Below are positions 1-7,998 of a stretch of DNA of 64,000 nt, piece by piece. The notes below the pieces were generated by a model. That model ran no database searches and had not been told where the DNA came from. It saw nothing but the letters and a program-made list of their open reading frames with translations. The stretch lies in contig NZ_BJXB01000009.1 of the NCBI RefSeq assembly GCF_007990775.1, positions 62,001 through 126,000 on the forward strand, in the 5' to 3' direction. The stretch is from Deinococcus cellulosilyticus NBRC 106333 = KACC 11606 (GTDB lineage Bacteria > Deinococcota > Deinococci > Deinococcales > Deinococcaceae). A program made the translations under genes and the position numbers. Position 1 is the stretch's first letter; the number at the start of each line of letters is the position of its first letter.

Positions 1-437
1 GCCACCGGTGAGCCCACCCACAAGTACCCCAGGGTGCCCCAGGTGAACTGGAACACCCCCAGGCTGCGCAGGTGCTCCATCACCACCCAGCTGAACGGCA
101 AGGCCAGCAGGACGTTTCCTCCGTACAGCAGGCGGGTCAGGGCGGCGGTGAACGCCCACATGCCAGCGAGGATCGGCACCATCAGCGCAAACAGCAGGTA
201 ACTGATGGGGCCGAACAACGCCCCCAGGCTGGCTGGCAACCACCACAGGTGCAAGGTGAAGAACCCAACGGCGAACCAAAACACCCTGACGAACACCCCT
301 TTGCTGGGGGTGTTGGGAAGTTGAGAAAACAACACCCCCAGCAGCACCGGGGTCAGCCAGGACAGTTTCGTGGTCAGGAACAAGAGGCCCGTCCCTGCGC
401 CCAGCAACAAAAAAACCCATCCACGCCCGGGCTTCAC
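1..437 (-). CDS. lnt: Apolipoprotein N-acyltransferase, N-terminal part (runs off the window start)
   Basis: Integral inner-membrane enzyme that N-acylates lipoproteins in the last step of lipoprotein maturation. The visible 145 residues are almost all hydrophobic helices. They carry the family's stretch FSWVVMEHLRSLGVFQFTWG followed by TLGYLWVGSP, matching the Lnt consensus around the (F)P(W)-(L)GY region. The catalytic Glu-Lys-Cys of the nitrilase domain would lie beyond the edge. The start is a GTG overlapping the TGA of the upstream 61-residue gene, so the two are translationally coupled. Most of the protein is outside the window. Family call is from sequence pattern; moderately high confidence. 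Confidence 0.75.
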   Translation of the reverse strand, partial: MKPGRGWVFLLLGAGTGLLFLTTKLSWLTPVLLGVLFSQLPNTPSKGVFVRVFWFAVGFFTLHLWWLPASLGALFGPISYLLFALMVPILAGMWAFTAALTRLLYGGNVLLALPFSWVVMEHLRSLGVFQFTWGTLGYLWVGSPV

Positions 438-619
438 TTCATGTCCATCCCGGGCATGTCTTGCATGTCGGGTGCCCCCTGGGTTTGCTGGCCTGCAGGA
501 CGCATGGGCATCCCCCCCGTGGTGCGGGGTTTCATGGTGTCAAAGAGGGCCAGCACCATCCAGGTCAGCAACCCCAGGGCCACGGCCCAGCCCAGCAACT
601 TTTGTTTCCACCTGTTCAC
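434..619 (-). CDS. Small membrane protein with Met-rich C-terminus
   Basis: A 61-residue protein: basic N-terminus, one transmembrane helix (about residues 8-27), then a soluble tail ending PDMQDMPGMDMK with seven or more methionines after the helix. Met/Asp clusters of this sort often bind copper, which would suit the DUF305 and tyrosinase genes nearby, but that is inference. The start is a GTG exactly 6 bases after a TAAAGT -10 box, so the mRNA is probably leaderless. It is the first gene of a unit continuing into lnt with a 4-base overlap. No family recognised. Confidence 0.6.
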   Translation of the reverse strand: MNRWKQKLLGWAVALGLLTWMVLALFDTMKPRTTGGMPMRPAGQQTQGAPDMQDMPGMDMK

Positions 620-625
620 CCGCTC

Positions 626-658
626 ACTTTATGCAGGAGGTGTGAAAATCCTGTAAAG
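626..658 (-). promoter_or_regulatory. Promoter with 11-bp-phased direct-repeat box (site 1)
   Basis: Read on the minus strand: CTTTACA (658-652), GGAT, TTTCACA (647-641), nine bases, then -10 box TAAAGT (631-626) and a GTG start six bases on. The repeat TTTACA-N5-TTCACA has the 11-bp period typical of OmpR/PhoB-family sites and stands where a -35 would be. Four further copies lie in this window (882, 2078, 3344, 7687). The rest of the gap to 881 (659-881) shows nothing else recognisable. Confidence 0.6.
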
Positions 659-881
659 GGAACGGCAGCCTGGGGAAGGACCACAACACCAACGTCAGCA
701 GGTGCACTTTAAAGGACCGCTTTGCGCCCCAGCCTCCTGGACGCACATTCTGGCAGCCGGGGTGGGGGGTTGGCACGCCACCTTTCGCATCGGTCGTCCT
801 GGAGGCCCAGGGGTCACAGGGTTCGGTGAGGCTCCGGGGTGAGACCGGATGGTGATCGATAAGGCCATCCGCTGGTCCTGC

Positions 882-899
882 CTTTACCGTTTTTTCACG
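882..899 (+). promoter_or_regulatory. 11-bp-phased direct-repeat box (site 2)
   Basis: CTTTACC, GTTT, TTTCACG, the same 7-4-7 layout as site 1. Nine bases downstream is CACACT, a weak -10-like hexamer. It lies about 90 bases upstream of the site-2 protease start at 990 and points toward it. The match is looser (one change per half-site) than at sites 1, 3 and 5. Confidence 0.45.
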
Positions 900-989
900 T
901 TGGGGGTTCACACTGACCCCATCGATGAGACCCTTTCCTGCAATTTCCCAACCCATTTGCTGCCCTGTGCGTTCCCGAAAGGCCTGTCC

Positions 990-1649
990 GTGACCTGGCG
1001 TTTCGGCACCTTCAAAGGCATCCCTTTGCACTGGGATCCGTTGCTGGTGGTGTTCGGCCTGGTGTGGATGTGGCGGCACCTGCAGGCTTCAGGTGGCTCC
1101 GTGTTCACCTTGGGCTGGCCGGTGTTCCTGTGGGTTTCGGTGCTGGTTCATGAACTGGCCCATGCCCAGGTGGCCCTCGCTTTGCGGCAGTCGGTCACCT
1201 CCATCTCCGTCCACCTGCTGGGTGGGCAAGTCGAACTGGAACAGGATCCCGCCACGCCGCACCTCGAATTCTGGATCGCTGTGGCCGGACCCCTCAGCAA
1301 CCTGCTGCTGTGCTTGCTGTTGTGGGGAACCTGGATGGTGTATCCAGAGGTTCAGGCGGGGTTGCAACCTGCCTTTCAATTGAACCTGGGGCTCGCGGTG
1401 TTCAACCTGCTGCCAGGGCTTCCGCTGGACGGGGGGCATGTGCTGCGAGCGGCCCTCTGGACGTACACCCGGGACGAAACCCGGGCCACCCGGGTGGCTG
1501 CCCAGGCGGGACAGGTCCTGGCTGCGCTGGTCATGCTGTATGGGGTGACGGCAGGTTTCAGGGGTAACCTGCTGCTGATGGTCGTCTTGGTCTGGACGGG
1601 AGGGTCGATGTTCCGTTCGGCCCGGTCCCAGCAAGAACCCCTGGGGTGA
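990..1649 (+). CDS. Site-2 protease family (M50) intramembrane metalloprotease
   Basis: Predicted 219-residue membrane protease. It has the zinc motif HELAH at residues 54-58 in a hydrophobic helix and the second-half motif NLLPGLPLDGG (139-149) whose Asp147 is the third zinc ligand, plus about five transmembrane segments. Such proteins cut membrane-bound substrates, often anti-sigma factors or small membrane peptides; the substrate here is unknown. The reading frame is open from 849, but residues before the GTG at 990 look non-coding and AAAGG lies 8-10 bases before that GTG, so 990 is chosen. A direct-repeat box upstream suggests control with the neighbouring metal/envelope genes. Confidence 0.8.
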   Translation: MTWRFGTFKGIPLHWDPLLVVFGLVWMWRHLQASGGSVFTLGWPVFLWVSVLVHELAHAQVALALRQSVTSISVHLLGGQVELEQDPATPHLEFWIAVAGPLSNLLLCLLLWGTWMVYPEVQAGLQPAFQLNLGLAVFNLLPGLPLDGGHVLRAALWTYTRDETRATRVAAQAGQVLAALVMLYGVTAGFRGNLLLMVVLVWTGGSMFRSARSQQEPLG

Positions 1650-2077
1650 GCAGGCTTTGCGGCATTTGCATGCCTGGCAGGATCAGGGCATGACCCCCTG
1701 TTCCGTTGAGGACTTTTCTGAAACCCTGTTGAACACACTGGCAGGGGCAGGGTGGGCACCCTCAGCGTGGAGGAACGGTGCGATCGACAGCCAAACCTGG
1801 GGCAGGTGCAATCAGCTCGTTCCGTCCTGCCATGTCCACCCCCTGAAGGCCAATCCATCGGGGCTGCTGGCACCCTGGATCCTCCTTCAAAGCCCCAGCA
1901 GGCTGTCTTCAAAGAGGCTGCGGTTCAACGACATGGTTGCCACGGCGCCCCGGCTGCTGCAGCCACCCCCAACTGGGTGCGCACCACATGGGAGATGTCC
2001 CGCGCCACAAACAATCCTGGAACCGAGGTGCGACGGTGGGCGTCTGGGTGTTCAGGCCTTCTATGGTGGTCCTGGGG
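1650..2077. other. Intergenic stretch without a recognisable gene
   Basis: Open frames exist on both strands but none has a convincing start, hydrophobic pattern or family motif. It may hold decayed coding sequence. A direct-repeat box at 2078-2095 faces into it from the right, hinting that a minus-strand gene was once here. Confidence 0.3.
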
Positions 2078-2095
2078 TGTGAAAATCCTGTAAAG
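2078..2095 (-). promoter_or_regulatory. 11-bp-phased direct-repeat box (site 3), orphan
   Basis: Minus-strand CTTTACA (2095-2089), GGAT, TTTCACA (2084-2078), identical to sites 1 and 5; nine bases further is CACCAT. No intact minus-strand gene follows. On the plus strand TAGGAT (2099-2104) stands six bases before the ATG of the decayed nuclease gene at 2111, a leaderless-type promoter immediately beside the box. Confidence 0.5.
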
Positions 2096-2110
2096 GGGTA
2101 GGATGAAGCC

Positions 2111-3341
2111 ATGAAGGTTTCTTTTGTGGACCTGCTGTCCAGGCACCGCACCGATGACCATTCCGTTTGCCACACCTGGTTTTTGACCGAGGACCGCCTG
2201 AAGTCGTTTCGTACGGTGCGGCGCGGGGTACAGCAAGTGGTGGAGGACATTGAAAATGGGGTGTTCCCGAATGACTTCAAGGGGTCGAGCCTGGAGGTGG
2301 TGATGACCGCCATCACCGAGCAGAAGCAGGTGTTTCAGGGTGCGGCGCATGCCTTTTACTGGAAACCGAAACTGCGCATCCCGGACATTTAGGAGAGCCC
2401 GGCGAACCAGCGGGCCTTCATGCGTTTCCTGTCCTGTGCCCTCCGGGCGACCTCCGAACCGCATTTGTTGGAGGCCATCCGGCAACTGGACGCCCAGCAC
2501 ATCAAGGGGCTGGGGCCTGCAGCGGCGAACATCCTGTATTTTCTGCACCCCACGTGGATTCCGGCGTTCAACACTGAATTTTGAAGGGCTTCAATGTGCT
2601 GACCGGATCGAAGTTGAAGCTGGGGTCCTGGTCGGATTACCTCCTGATGCGCCAGGGCATGCTGGGCTTGCAGCACGAACACCGCCTGTTGTCCCGCGAC
2701 CTGGGGGAACTCTCTGGGCTGTTGTTCGAAGTGGGCCTGGGGCGGGTGGTGGTGGAAGGCAACGTGGATGTGGCGGTGCAGGCTGAGCACCTCAAGGTGG
2801 AAAAAAAACGCCTGAAGAAAGTGGACCTGGACGTGAGAGAGGAGGATTTGCACAGCCGCATGCAGGCGCACCTCCTCAAAGTCGGGCGGGCCCTGGGCCA
2901 CCAGGTGTGGGTGGCCCGCAACGACCGGTCCCGGCCGAACTGCCATGGCGGCACCCTGGGGGAAGGCACCCTGGGGACAGCCTCTCGCACCTGAAGTTGC
3001 CTGCAGAGGTGCAGGGCACCGTGGAACTCATCGACGTGTTGTGGCTTTCCGGCACCGAAGTGAAGTGCGCCTTTGAGGTGGAGAAAAGCACCTCGATTTA
3101 CTCGGGGATTTTGCGCCTGCAGGACCTCAGCCTCACCTTGCCGGACCTGCCGCACCTGTACCTGGTGGCGCCCGATGAACGAGAAAGGGAGGTGGGGGCG
3201 CAACTGAAACGCCCCAGTTTCGCCCACCTGGTCAACAAACCACACCTGCTGTCTTTTGGTGCCTTGGAAGAGAACTGCCTCCACCTGTGCCAGTTCGGGG
3301 AGTCCAGGGAGGTGCTGCGCCGCATCGCCCGGTCATTTTGA
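2111..3341 (+). pseudogene. Decayed type II restriction endonuclease-like gene
   Basis: Three frames must be joined. The first runs from ATG 2111 to an in-frame TAG at 2390-2392, then the same frame continues (ESPANQRAF...) to about 2580. A one-base loss near 2577-2584 shifts to the frame reading KGFNVLTGSKLKLGSWSDYL. A second shift between about 2940 and 2980 leads to the frame with IDVLWL and AFEVEKSTSIYSGILR, ending at 3341. The last block looks like a PD-(D/E)xK nuclease core (Asp, then Glu-x-Glu). The TAG probably replaced a Tyr codon in the IPDIYE motif. No partner methyltransferase is in the window. Family named from memory of restriction-enzyme-like proteins. Confidence 0.6.
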
Positions 3342-3343
3342 CC

Positions 3344-3361
3344 CTTTACAGAAATCACACA
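3344..3361 (+). promoter_or_regulatory. 11-bp-phased direct-repeat box (site 4)
   Basis: CTTTACA (3344-3350), GAAA, TCACACA (3355-3361). The second half-site matches TTTCACA at five of seven positions. TACCCT, a possible -10, begins seven bases later at 3369, and the DUF305 gene follows with GGAGG before its ATG. Confidence 0.45.
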
Positions 3362-3392
3362 CAACCGTTCTACCCTGAGGTCGGAGGTTCAC

Positions 3393-3959
3393 ATGAAACG
3401 AACTTTGATTGCACTGCTCGTCCCCACCTTGTTTTCGGTGGGCCTGGCACAAATGGACCACGGCAACATGCAAATGGAGATGCCGCTGGGCAGCACCATG
3501 GACCTGGGTGGCCTGGAGAAACTGAGTGGCAAGGCGTTTGACCGGGCGTTTCTGAGCATGATGGTCCCCCACCACCAGGAAGCCATTGACATGGCAAAGG
3601 CGGTGCTCCCGAAAAGCAAAGACGCCCAGGTGAAAAAATGGGCCCAGGCGATCATCAAAGACCAGCAGAAGGAAATCACCCAAATGAACACCTTGCTGAA
3701 AACCCTCGGTGGGGTGGACAGCAAGATGCAGCAGGCCATGGAGAAAGGCATGACGGGCATGACCGACATGGTCAAGAAAGCCAAAGACGCCGACCGGGCG
3801 TTCGTGGAAGGCATGCTCCCACACCACGCCAGTGCCATTTCGATGGCGAACCTCGCCCTGGAGGTCAGCGACAACGAAACCGTCCTGAAACTCGCCCGGG
3901 ACATTGTGGTGGTGCAGGCCGGAGAAATTTATGGTTTCAAGCAGTGGCTGGAGAAGTGA
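3393..3959 (+). CDS. DUF305 family exported protein, probable copper-binding
   Basis: 188 residues with a signal peptide ending around AQ20, then two DUF305 half-repeats. The signature helices are MMVPHHQEAIDMA (57-69) and MLPHHASAISMA (141-152), each with the His-His pair and a Met near the end; the protein also contains more than 15 methionines. The cyanobacterial DUF305 protein CopM binds copper and is controlled by a two-component system, which makes the response regulator/histidine kinase pair immediately downstream suggestive. Copper binding here is inference. GGAGG lies upstream of the ATG; a hairpin terminator follows. Confidence 0.85.
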   Translation: MKRTLIALLVPTLFSVGLAQMDHGNMQMEMPLGSTMDLGGLEKLSGKAFDRAFLSMMVPHHQEAIDMAKAVLPKSKDAQVKKWAQAIIKDQQKEITQMNTLLKTLGGVDSKMQQAMEKGMTGMTDMVKKAKDADRAFVEGMLPHHASAISMANLALEVSDNETVLKLARDIVVVQAGEIYGFKQWLEK

Positions 3960-3980
3960 ATTGAACAGGCTGGAAGGAAG

Positions 3981-4002
3981 CTGCCCTGAGGGGCAGTTTT
4001 TT
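3981..4002 (+). terminator. Rho-independent terminator after DUF305 gene
   Basis: CTGCCC-TGA-GGGGCAG stem followed directly by TTTTTT, lying between the DUF305 stop and the response regulator ATG 17 bases later. It may be leaky, attenuating rather than blocking transcription into the two-component genes. Confidence 0.7.
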
Positions 4003-4018
4003 CAGCCAGGAGGCAGGT

Positions 4019-4687
4019 ATGGCGCGCATTTTGATCATGGATGACGACCCGAACATCCACCACATCCTCTCAGCGTACCTGGTGCGGGACGGACACACCG
4101 TCTTGCAGGCCATGGACGGCACAATCGGCCTGCAACTGGAGGGTGAAGCGGACGTTTTGATCATCGACTGGATGATGCCCGGAGTGAGTGGGGTGCAGGT
4201 GATTGAACACCTGCGGACGCAGGGCTGCGTGAAACCGGTGCTCTTGCTCACCGCCCGCAGCGACGAGGGGGACAAACTGCAAGGCCTGGACCTCGGGGCG
4301 GACGATTACGTGGTCAAGCCCTTCTCACCCCGGGAGGTCACCGCCCGCATCCGGGCGCTGATCCGGCGGGCAGGCATCAAGGATGAAATCACCTGCGGGA
4401 CGCTCACCGTGAAACCCCAGTCCCACCAGGTGTGGGTGGAGGGCCGGGAGGTTTCGCTCTCCAAACTGGAGTTCGATCTGCTCTTGGCGTTCCTCAGCAC
4501 CCCGGGGATGGTGTGGAGTCGGGAAAGGCTGCTTTCCAGGGTGTGGGGGAGTGACTTTCCCGAGATGGACCGGGTGGTGGACGTGCACGTCAAGAACCTG
4601 CGGAGGAAACTCCAGGACGACCCGGAGAACCCGACGTTCATTGAGACGGTGCGCGGGGTGGGGTACCGACTCAGGGAGCAGGAGTGA
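4019..4687 (+). CDS. OmpR/PhoB-family response regulator
   Basis: 222 residues. The receiver domain has the acidic pocket D8-D10, phospho-acceptor D50 in IIDWMMPG, T79 and K100 (VVKPF). The C-terminal winged helix (about 125-220) has the usual RVVDVHVKNLRRKL recognition-helix region and GVGYR wing. It overlaps the kinase gene by GTGA, so the pair is co-translated. Proteins of this class bind direct repeats 11 bp apart, which is the layout of the five boxes found between 641 and 7704; this regulator is the obvious candidate to bind them, although that link is inferred. Signal could be copper or envelope stress given the neighbours. Confidence 0.9.
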   Translation: MARILIMDDDPNIHHILSAYLVRDGHTVLQAMDGTIGLQLEGEADVLIIDWMMPGVSGVQVIEHLRTQGCVKPVLLLTARSDEGDKLQGLDLGADDYVVKPFSPREVTARIRALIRRAGIKDEITCGTLTVKPQSHQVWVEGREVSLSKLEFDLLLAFLSTPGMVWSRERLLSRVWGSDFPEMDRVVDVHVKNLRRKLQDDPENPTFIETVRGVGYRLREQE

Positions 4688-5784
4688 AATTCTACCCCAA
4701 GCTGTTCCTCACCCACTTGCTGGTGAGTTTGATTGGCCTCTTCGTGGTGTTCGGGGTGGCGGAACTGGCCGCCCCGGCGTTCTACCGGGAGCACATCAGG
4801 ATGATGGTCAGAGAGTTCGGGCAGCAAGGGGACAACCTGCACCTGGAACTTGAGCGGGGCTTCCGGAACACCGTGACCTCCGCGATCCTGGTGGCGATTC
4901 CGGTGGCGGTCCTGGTGGGGTTGCTCAGCACGCACTTCCTGATGCGCCGCATCGTGAAGTCCGTGCAGGCCCTCGGGGACGGCAGCCAGGCGATCAGTTC
5001 CGGGCGTTACAACCTGAGGCTCCCTGAAGACGGCCAGGACGAACTCTCCCAGCTGGCCCGCAACTTCAACCGCATGGCGCAGGCCCTGTCGGACGTTGAG
5101 AAAACCCGTGTGGAAATGATCACCAACGTCGCCCATGACCTGCGCACCCCCCTCTCCGCCCTCAGGGGGTACAGCGAGGGCCTGATTGACGGGGTGATGG
5201 AAGGGGACGTGGTGGCCTTGAAGGTGCTGTCGGAAGTCTCCCACATGGAGCGCCTGGTGCAAGACCTCTCACTGGTCTCCAAAGTGGAGGCCGGAAAGGT
5301 GGAGCTTCACCCTTCGGAGGTCAACGCCACGCAGGTGCTGGATGAAGCTTTTGAACGGTTCCGCGCGGCGTTCGAGGACCGGCAGGTGGAATTGCGGGTG
5401 CTTCCCAGCCCCGGGTTGCAGGTGCAGGCCGACCGGGACCGGCTGTCCCAGGTGCTGAACAACCTGCTTTCCAATGCGCTCAGGCACACCCCTCAAGGGG
5501 GACGGGTGACCCTGGGGGTGCAGAAACACGCCCACCAGGGGGTGTTCATGGTGTCCGACACCGGGCCGGGCATCCCCGCCGAGCACCAGGGGCGGATTTT
5601 TGACCGGTTTTACCGCATCGACACGCACCGCAACCGCGAGGAGGGGGGAAGCGGGGTGGGCCTCACCATCGTGAGGGGCCTCGTGGAGTTGATGGGCGGG
5701 GAGGTGGGGGTCCGGTCCCGTCCAGGCAGCACCGAATTCTGGTTCACCTTGCCGCTGAGCTCCCCACAGGGAGGGGAAGCATGA
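4684..5784 (+). CDS. Sensor histidine kinase
   Basis: 366 residues, GTG start overlapping the regulator stop. Transmembrane helices at about 8-30 and 64-85 enclose a very short outside loop (about 33 residues), so direct sensing of a large ligand is unlikely; sensing may occur in the membrane or through a partner. A HAMP segment (about 86-138) leads to the phospho-acceptor H151 in VAHDLRTPLSALRGYSE, N-box NLLSNALRHTP (260-270), SDTGPGIP and GGSGVGLTIV ATP-lid motifs, all intact. The M23 peptidase gene starts inside its last codons (ATGA overlap). Confidence 0.9.
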   Translation: MKFYPKLFLTHLLVSLIGLFVVFGVAELAAPAFYREHIRMMVREFGQQGDNLHLELERGFRNTVTSAILVAIPVAVLVGLLSTHFLMRRIVKSVQALGDGSQAISSGRYNLRLPEDGQDELSQLARNFNRMAQALSDVEKTRVEMITNVAHDLRTPLSALRGYSEGLIDGVMEGDVVALKVLSEVSHMERLVQDLSLVSKVEAGKVELHPSEVNATQVLDEAFERFRAAFEDRQVELRVLPSPGLQVQADRDRLSQVLNNLLSNALRHTPQGGRVTLGVQKHAHQGVFMVSDTGPGIPAEHQGRIFDRFYRIDTHRNREEGGSGVGLTIVRGLVELMGGEVGVRSRPGSTEFWFTLPLSSPQGGEA

Positions 5785-6428
5785 AGGTCGTGTGGGTCAT
5801 GGTCCTGCTGTGGTGTTCGGTGGCACTTGCCAGCGAGTACCAGGTGGAAAAAGGAGACACCCTCCAGGCCCTTGCAAAGGAATTCGAAGTGACGGTCGAG
5901 CGGCTCTTGTGGGCGAACCCCGAATTGAAAGACCAGCATGACCTGGTGGTCGGGCAGGTGATTCACATTCCGGTGGGCCGCACCTCCCGTTTCTTCCCAC
6001 AAGAGTACCTGCTGGACTCGGTTCCGGTGTTGAAGTGGGTGTGGCCGGTGGACGGCAAAATCACCAGCGGCTTCGGGACCCGCACGCTGGTGGTGGCGGG
6101 CAGCAATCACCACCCGGGGGTGGACATCGCCCAGAAGACCGGCACGCCCGTGAAGGCCGCCCGGGCGGGGGTGGTCAAGGTGGCTGGCTGGGACAACACG
6201 GGCTTCGGGAACACCGTGGTGATCGACCATGGGGACGGCTGGACCACCCGCTACAGCCACAACAGCCAACTCAGGGTGAAGGCCGGACAGCAGGTGGTGG
6301 ACGGAGAAGTCATCGCGGAAGTTGGATCGACAGGGTTCTCCACCGGGCCGCACCTGGACTTCCGCATGACCTACCAGGGCGCCCTGGTGGACCCCGTGCG
6401 GGTGTTTGAGCGGAGCATCAGGCGGTGA
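5781..6428 (+). CDS. LysM and M23-type peptidase domain protein, altered active site
   Basis: 215 residues: signal peptide (1-18), one LysM peptidoglycan-binding module (about 19-64) and a LytM/M23 fold (about 87-210). The first zinc pair is present (H111 and D115 in HPGVDIA) and H160 is kept, but the usual HxH motif reads H191-L-D193, so the third zinc ligand is Asp rather than His. It may be a weak or inactive hydrolase that regulates other wall enzymes, as degenerate LytM proteins do. Fourth gene of the run begun by the response regulator; overlaps the kinase by 4 bases. Confidence 0.85.
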   Translation: MKVVWVMVLLWCSVALASEYQVEKGDTLQALAKEFEVTVERLLWANPELKDQHDLVVGQVIHIPVGRTSRFFPQEYLLDSVPVLKWVWPVDGKITSGFGTRTLVVAGSNHHPGVDIAQKTGTPVKAARAGVVKVAGWDNTGFGNTVVIDHGDGWTTRYSHNSQLRVKAGQQVVDGEVIAEVGSTGFSTGPHLDFRMTYQGALVDPVRVFERSIRR

Positions 6429-6434
6429 CGTTGG

Positions 6435-6941
6435 ATGAAGGAAAAACCGCTGAAGCACAACCACCCCTGGAGGGTGGATCTCCCCCTGGTGCTCTTGCTG
6501 CTGATCGTGCTCACCCAGGTGGTGTTGCGCCCCACCGGGCCGCACCCGCTGGTCGGGCGGGACGCACCGGGGTTCATCCTGGAAGACCACCATGGTCGGG
6601 CGGTGGCCGTGCCGTCCGGACGGGTGGCCCTGGTGCAGTTCCAGCCGGCCCGGTGCCGCACCTGCCCTGCGAACCGGAAGGTGCTGGACCTCCTGCAGCG
6701 AATGCACGGCAGGCAGGTGCAGGTGATCACCGTGACCGAACCAGGTCCGGGGAGGCTTGCCCATGCCGGTCACCTGGAAGTGCATGATGTTGGGGCCAGG
6801 GTGTCCCGCCAGTACGGGACGACCGGGCAACCCCTGACGGTGCTGATCGGCAAGGAAGGGAAAGTGCTGTGGGTGCACCGTGGGGCTTTCACGTCCTTTG
6901 CGGCCCGGGAAGCCCTGAAGCGGGTGGGGCTCGCCCGGTGA
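6435..6941 (+). CDS. Membrane-anchored TlpA-like thioredoxin-fold protein
   Basis: 168 residues with one N-terminal transmembrane anchor (about 17-32), then a peroxiredoxin/TlpA-like domain beginning GRDAPGFILEDHHG. The redox motif is C74-R-T-C77, preceded by FQPAR, with the cis-Pro region near QPLTVLIG. Likely faces the periplasm and reduces or oxidises exported proteins, possibly copper-site cysteines. Six bases after the M23 gene, so in the same operon; followed by a strong hairpin. Confidence 0.8.
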   Translation: MKEKPLKHNHPWRVDLPLVLLLLIVLTQVVLRPTGPHPLVGRDAPGFILEDHHGRAVAVPSGRVALVQFQPARCRTCPANRKVLDLLQRMHGRQVQVITVTEPGPGRLAHAGHLEVHDVGARVSRQYGTTGQPLTVLIGKEGKVLWVHRGAFTSFAAREALKRVGLAR

Positions 6942-6953
6942 CCCAAGGATCCG

Positions 6954-6986
6954 CAAGCATCCCCACTGGCTTTGTGGGGATGCTTG
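6954..6986. terminator. Strong hairpin after the two-component operon
   Basis: CAAGCATCCCCAC and GTGGGGATGCTTG, a perfect 13-bp stem with a seven-base loop. There is no long T run (TAAAGC follows), a form common in high-GC genomes. Positions 6987-7092 beyond it are unassigned. Confidence 0.65.
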
Positions 6987-7092
6987 TAAAGCTCAGACCT
7001 GCCCAGCAGGGCGTCAGCAGCAGCGCCTGTGGTAGCCACCCCACGGTGAGGCCCACCCACCGGCGAGCAGACCGGGCAGGGTGAGGGGGATT

Positions 7093-7662
7093 TCACCGGA
7101 CTGGATTTTCAGGTCCGCGTCCCCGGTGTGCATCAATGAAGGCTGCGGCAGCGCCGAGGTCTTCGGTGTTCAGGGTGAGGGATTTCGCCCAGGCCTGCAG
7201 GAGGATTTTGCCGTTCAGGTTTTCTCCGGGCACCACCAGGAGGCCGTCCCACATGCCTTTGTGGGTGCCAGCCCACTTTTTGAGGGTCTGCTGGGTGGGT
7301 TCGGTGAGGGTGCCGTAGTGGACGATCACCGAACCGTGCTCGAGGGCGTGGACGAGTTCTTCTTTCTTCTGGGGGGTGGTGTAAAAGCCAGGGTTCACCC
7401 AGGTCTGGCTGTGGGGACCGCTGGTGGGGTGGTCTTCGTTGTAGTTGTGGGTCTGGCCTGCTTCGAGGTGGGTGCGGCCGTTGTCGGCGTGTTTCTGGGT
7501 GTGTTCGAGGGCTGGTTGGTTCTCGGCGGCGAGGGTTTCAAGGGTGGGTCCGGAGGGTTTGGGCCACAGGAGGTAGGTGAGGGTCCCGAGGACAGTGAGG
7601 GTGATCAGGGCGAGGGGCAGGGGGTTTCTTTTGGGGGAGGTGGGTGGGGTGCGGGTGGGCAT
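7093..7662 (-). CDS. DUF3105 domain protein, membrane-anchored
   Basis: 189 residues: N-terminal transmembrane helix (about 14-33), then the DUF3105 domain with its His-rich core, HPTSGPHSQTW, a GFYTTPQ segment and EHGSVIVHYG, ending with a short basic tail. The family is often found near metal and redox proteins; its activity is not known. The frame is open upstream to 7836, but the ATG at 7662 is chosen because the preceding 58 codons are promoter-like sequence containing a direct-repeat box. It converges with the peptidase operon. Confidence 0.85.
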   Translation of the reverse strand: MPTRTPPTSPKRNPLPLALITLTVLGTLTYLLWPKPSGPTLETLAAENQPALEHTQKHADNGRTHLEAGQTHNYNEDHPTSGPHSQTWVNPGFYTTPQKKEELVHALEHGSVIVHYGTLTEPTQQTLKKWAGTHKGMWDGLLVVPGENLNGKILLQAWAKSLTLNTEDLGAAAAFIDAHRGRGPENPVR

Positions 7663-7686
7663 GTCAAAGGCATTGTGACGGTTTCC

Positions 7687-7704
7687 TGTGAAAATCCTGT
7701 AAAG
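7687..7704 (-). promoter_or_regulatory. 11-bp-phased direct-repeat box (site 5)
   Basis: Minus-strand CTTTACA (7704-7698), GGAT, TTTCACA (7693-7687), identical to sites 1 and 3. Nine bases downstream is CACAAT, then the DUF3105 ATG at 7662. The spacing to the -10-like hexamer equals that at site 1. The remaining 7705-7998 holds only the tyrosinase leader. Confidence 0.6.
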
Positions 7705-7998
7705 GTGCTGCACTCCTGTGTCGGTGGCTGCCCCGTTTCCCAGTGGGGGTTTTCCTTCCTGCAGGGCTGGGTCTGGGGGAACCTGGGAAAAGAAGAGATT
7801 ATACTGCTTTTTCTCAGGAAGACAAGGGGAAGTCACCCAGTGGTGCGGGGCAGGACGTTCGCTTACAGTGGAGGTGAGGTTCTGAAAGTGCGTTGTGTGG
7901 GTGTTTCCCTTGCTGGGAGGTCACCCCCGTGGTGCCCTTTCGAACGGAATCCGGGACCGATTCCACTCTGGCTTTTGACGTTCCAAAAGGAGCACACC

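Noticed and set aside
5610..6956. 448-codon minus-strand frame over the M23 and TlpA-like genes
   Set aside because: Pro/His-rich shadow typical of high-GC antisense frames.
7081..7998. N-terminal extension of the tyrosinase frame (306 extra codons)
   Set aside because: It is antisense to the DUF3105 gene and its box, has low-complexity Gly/Val content, and the Shine-Dalgarno sits at 7999.
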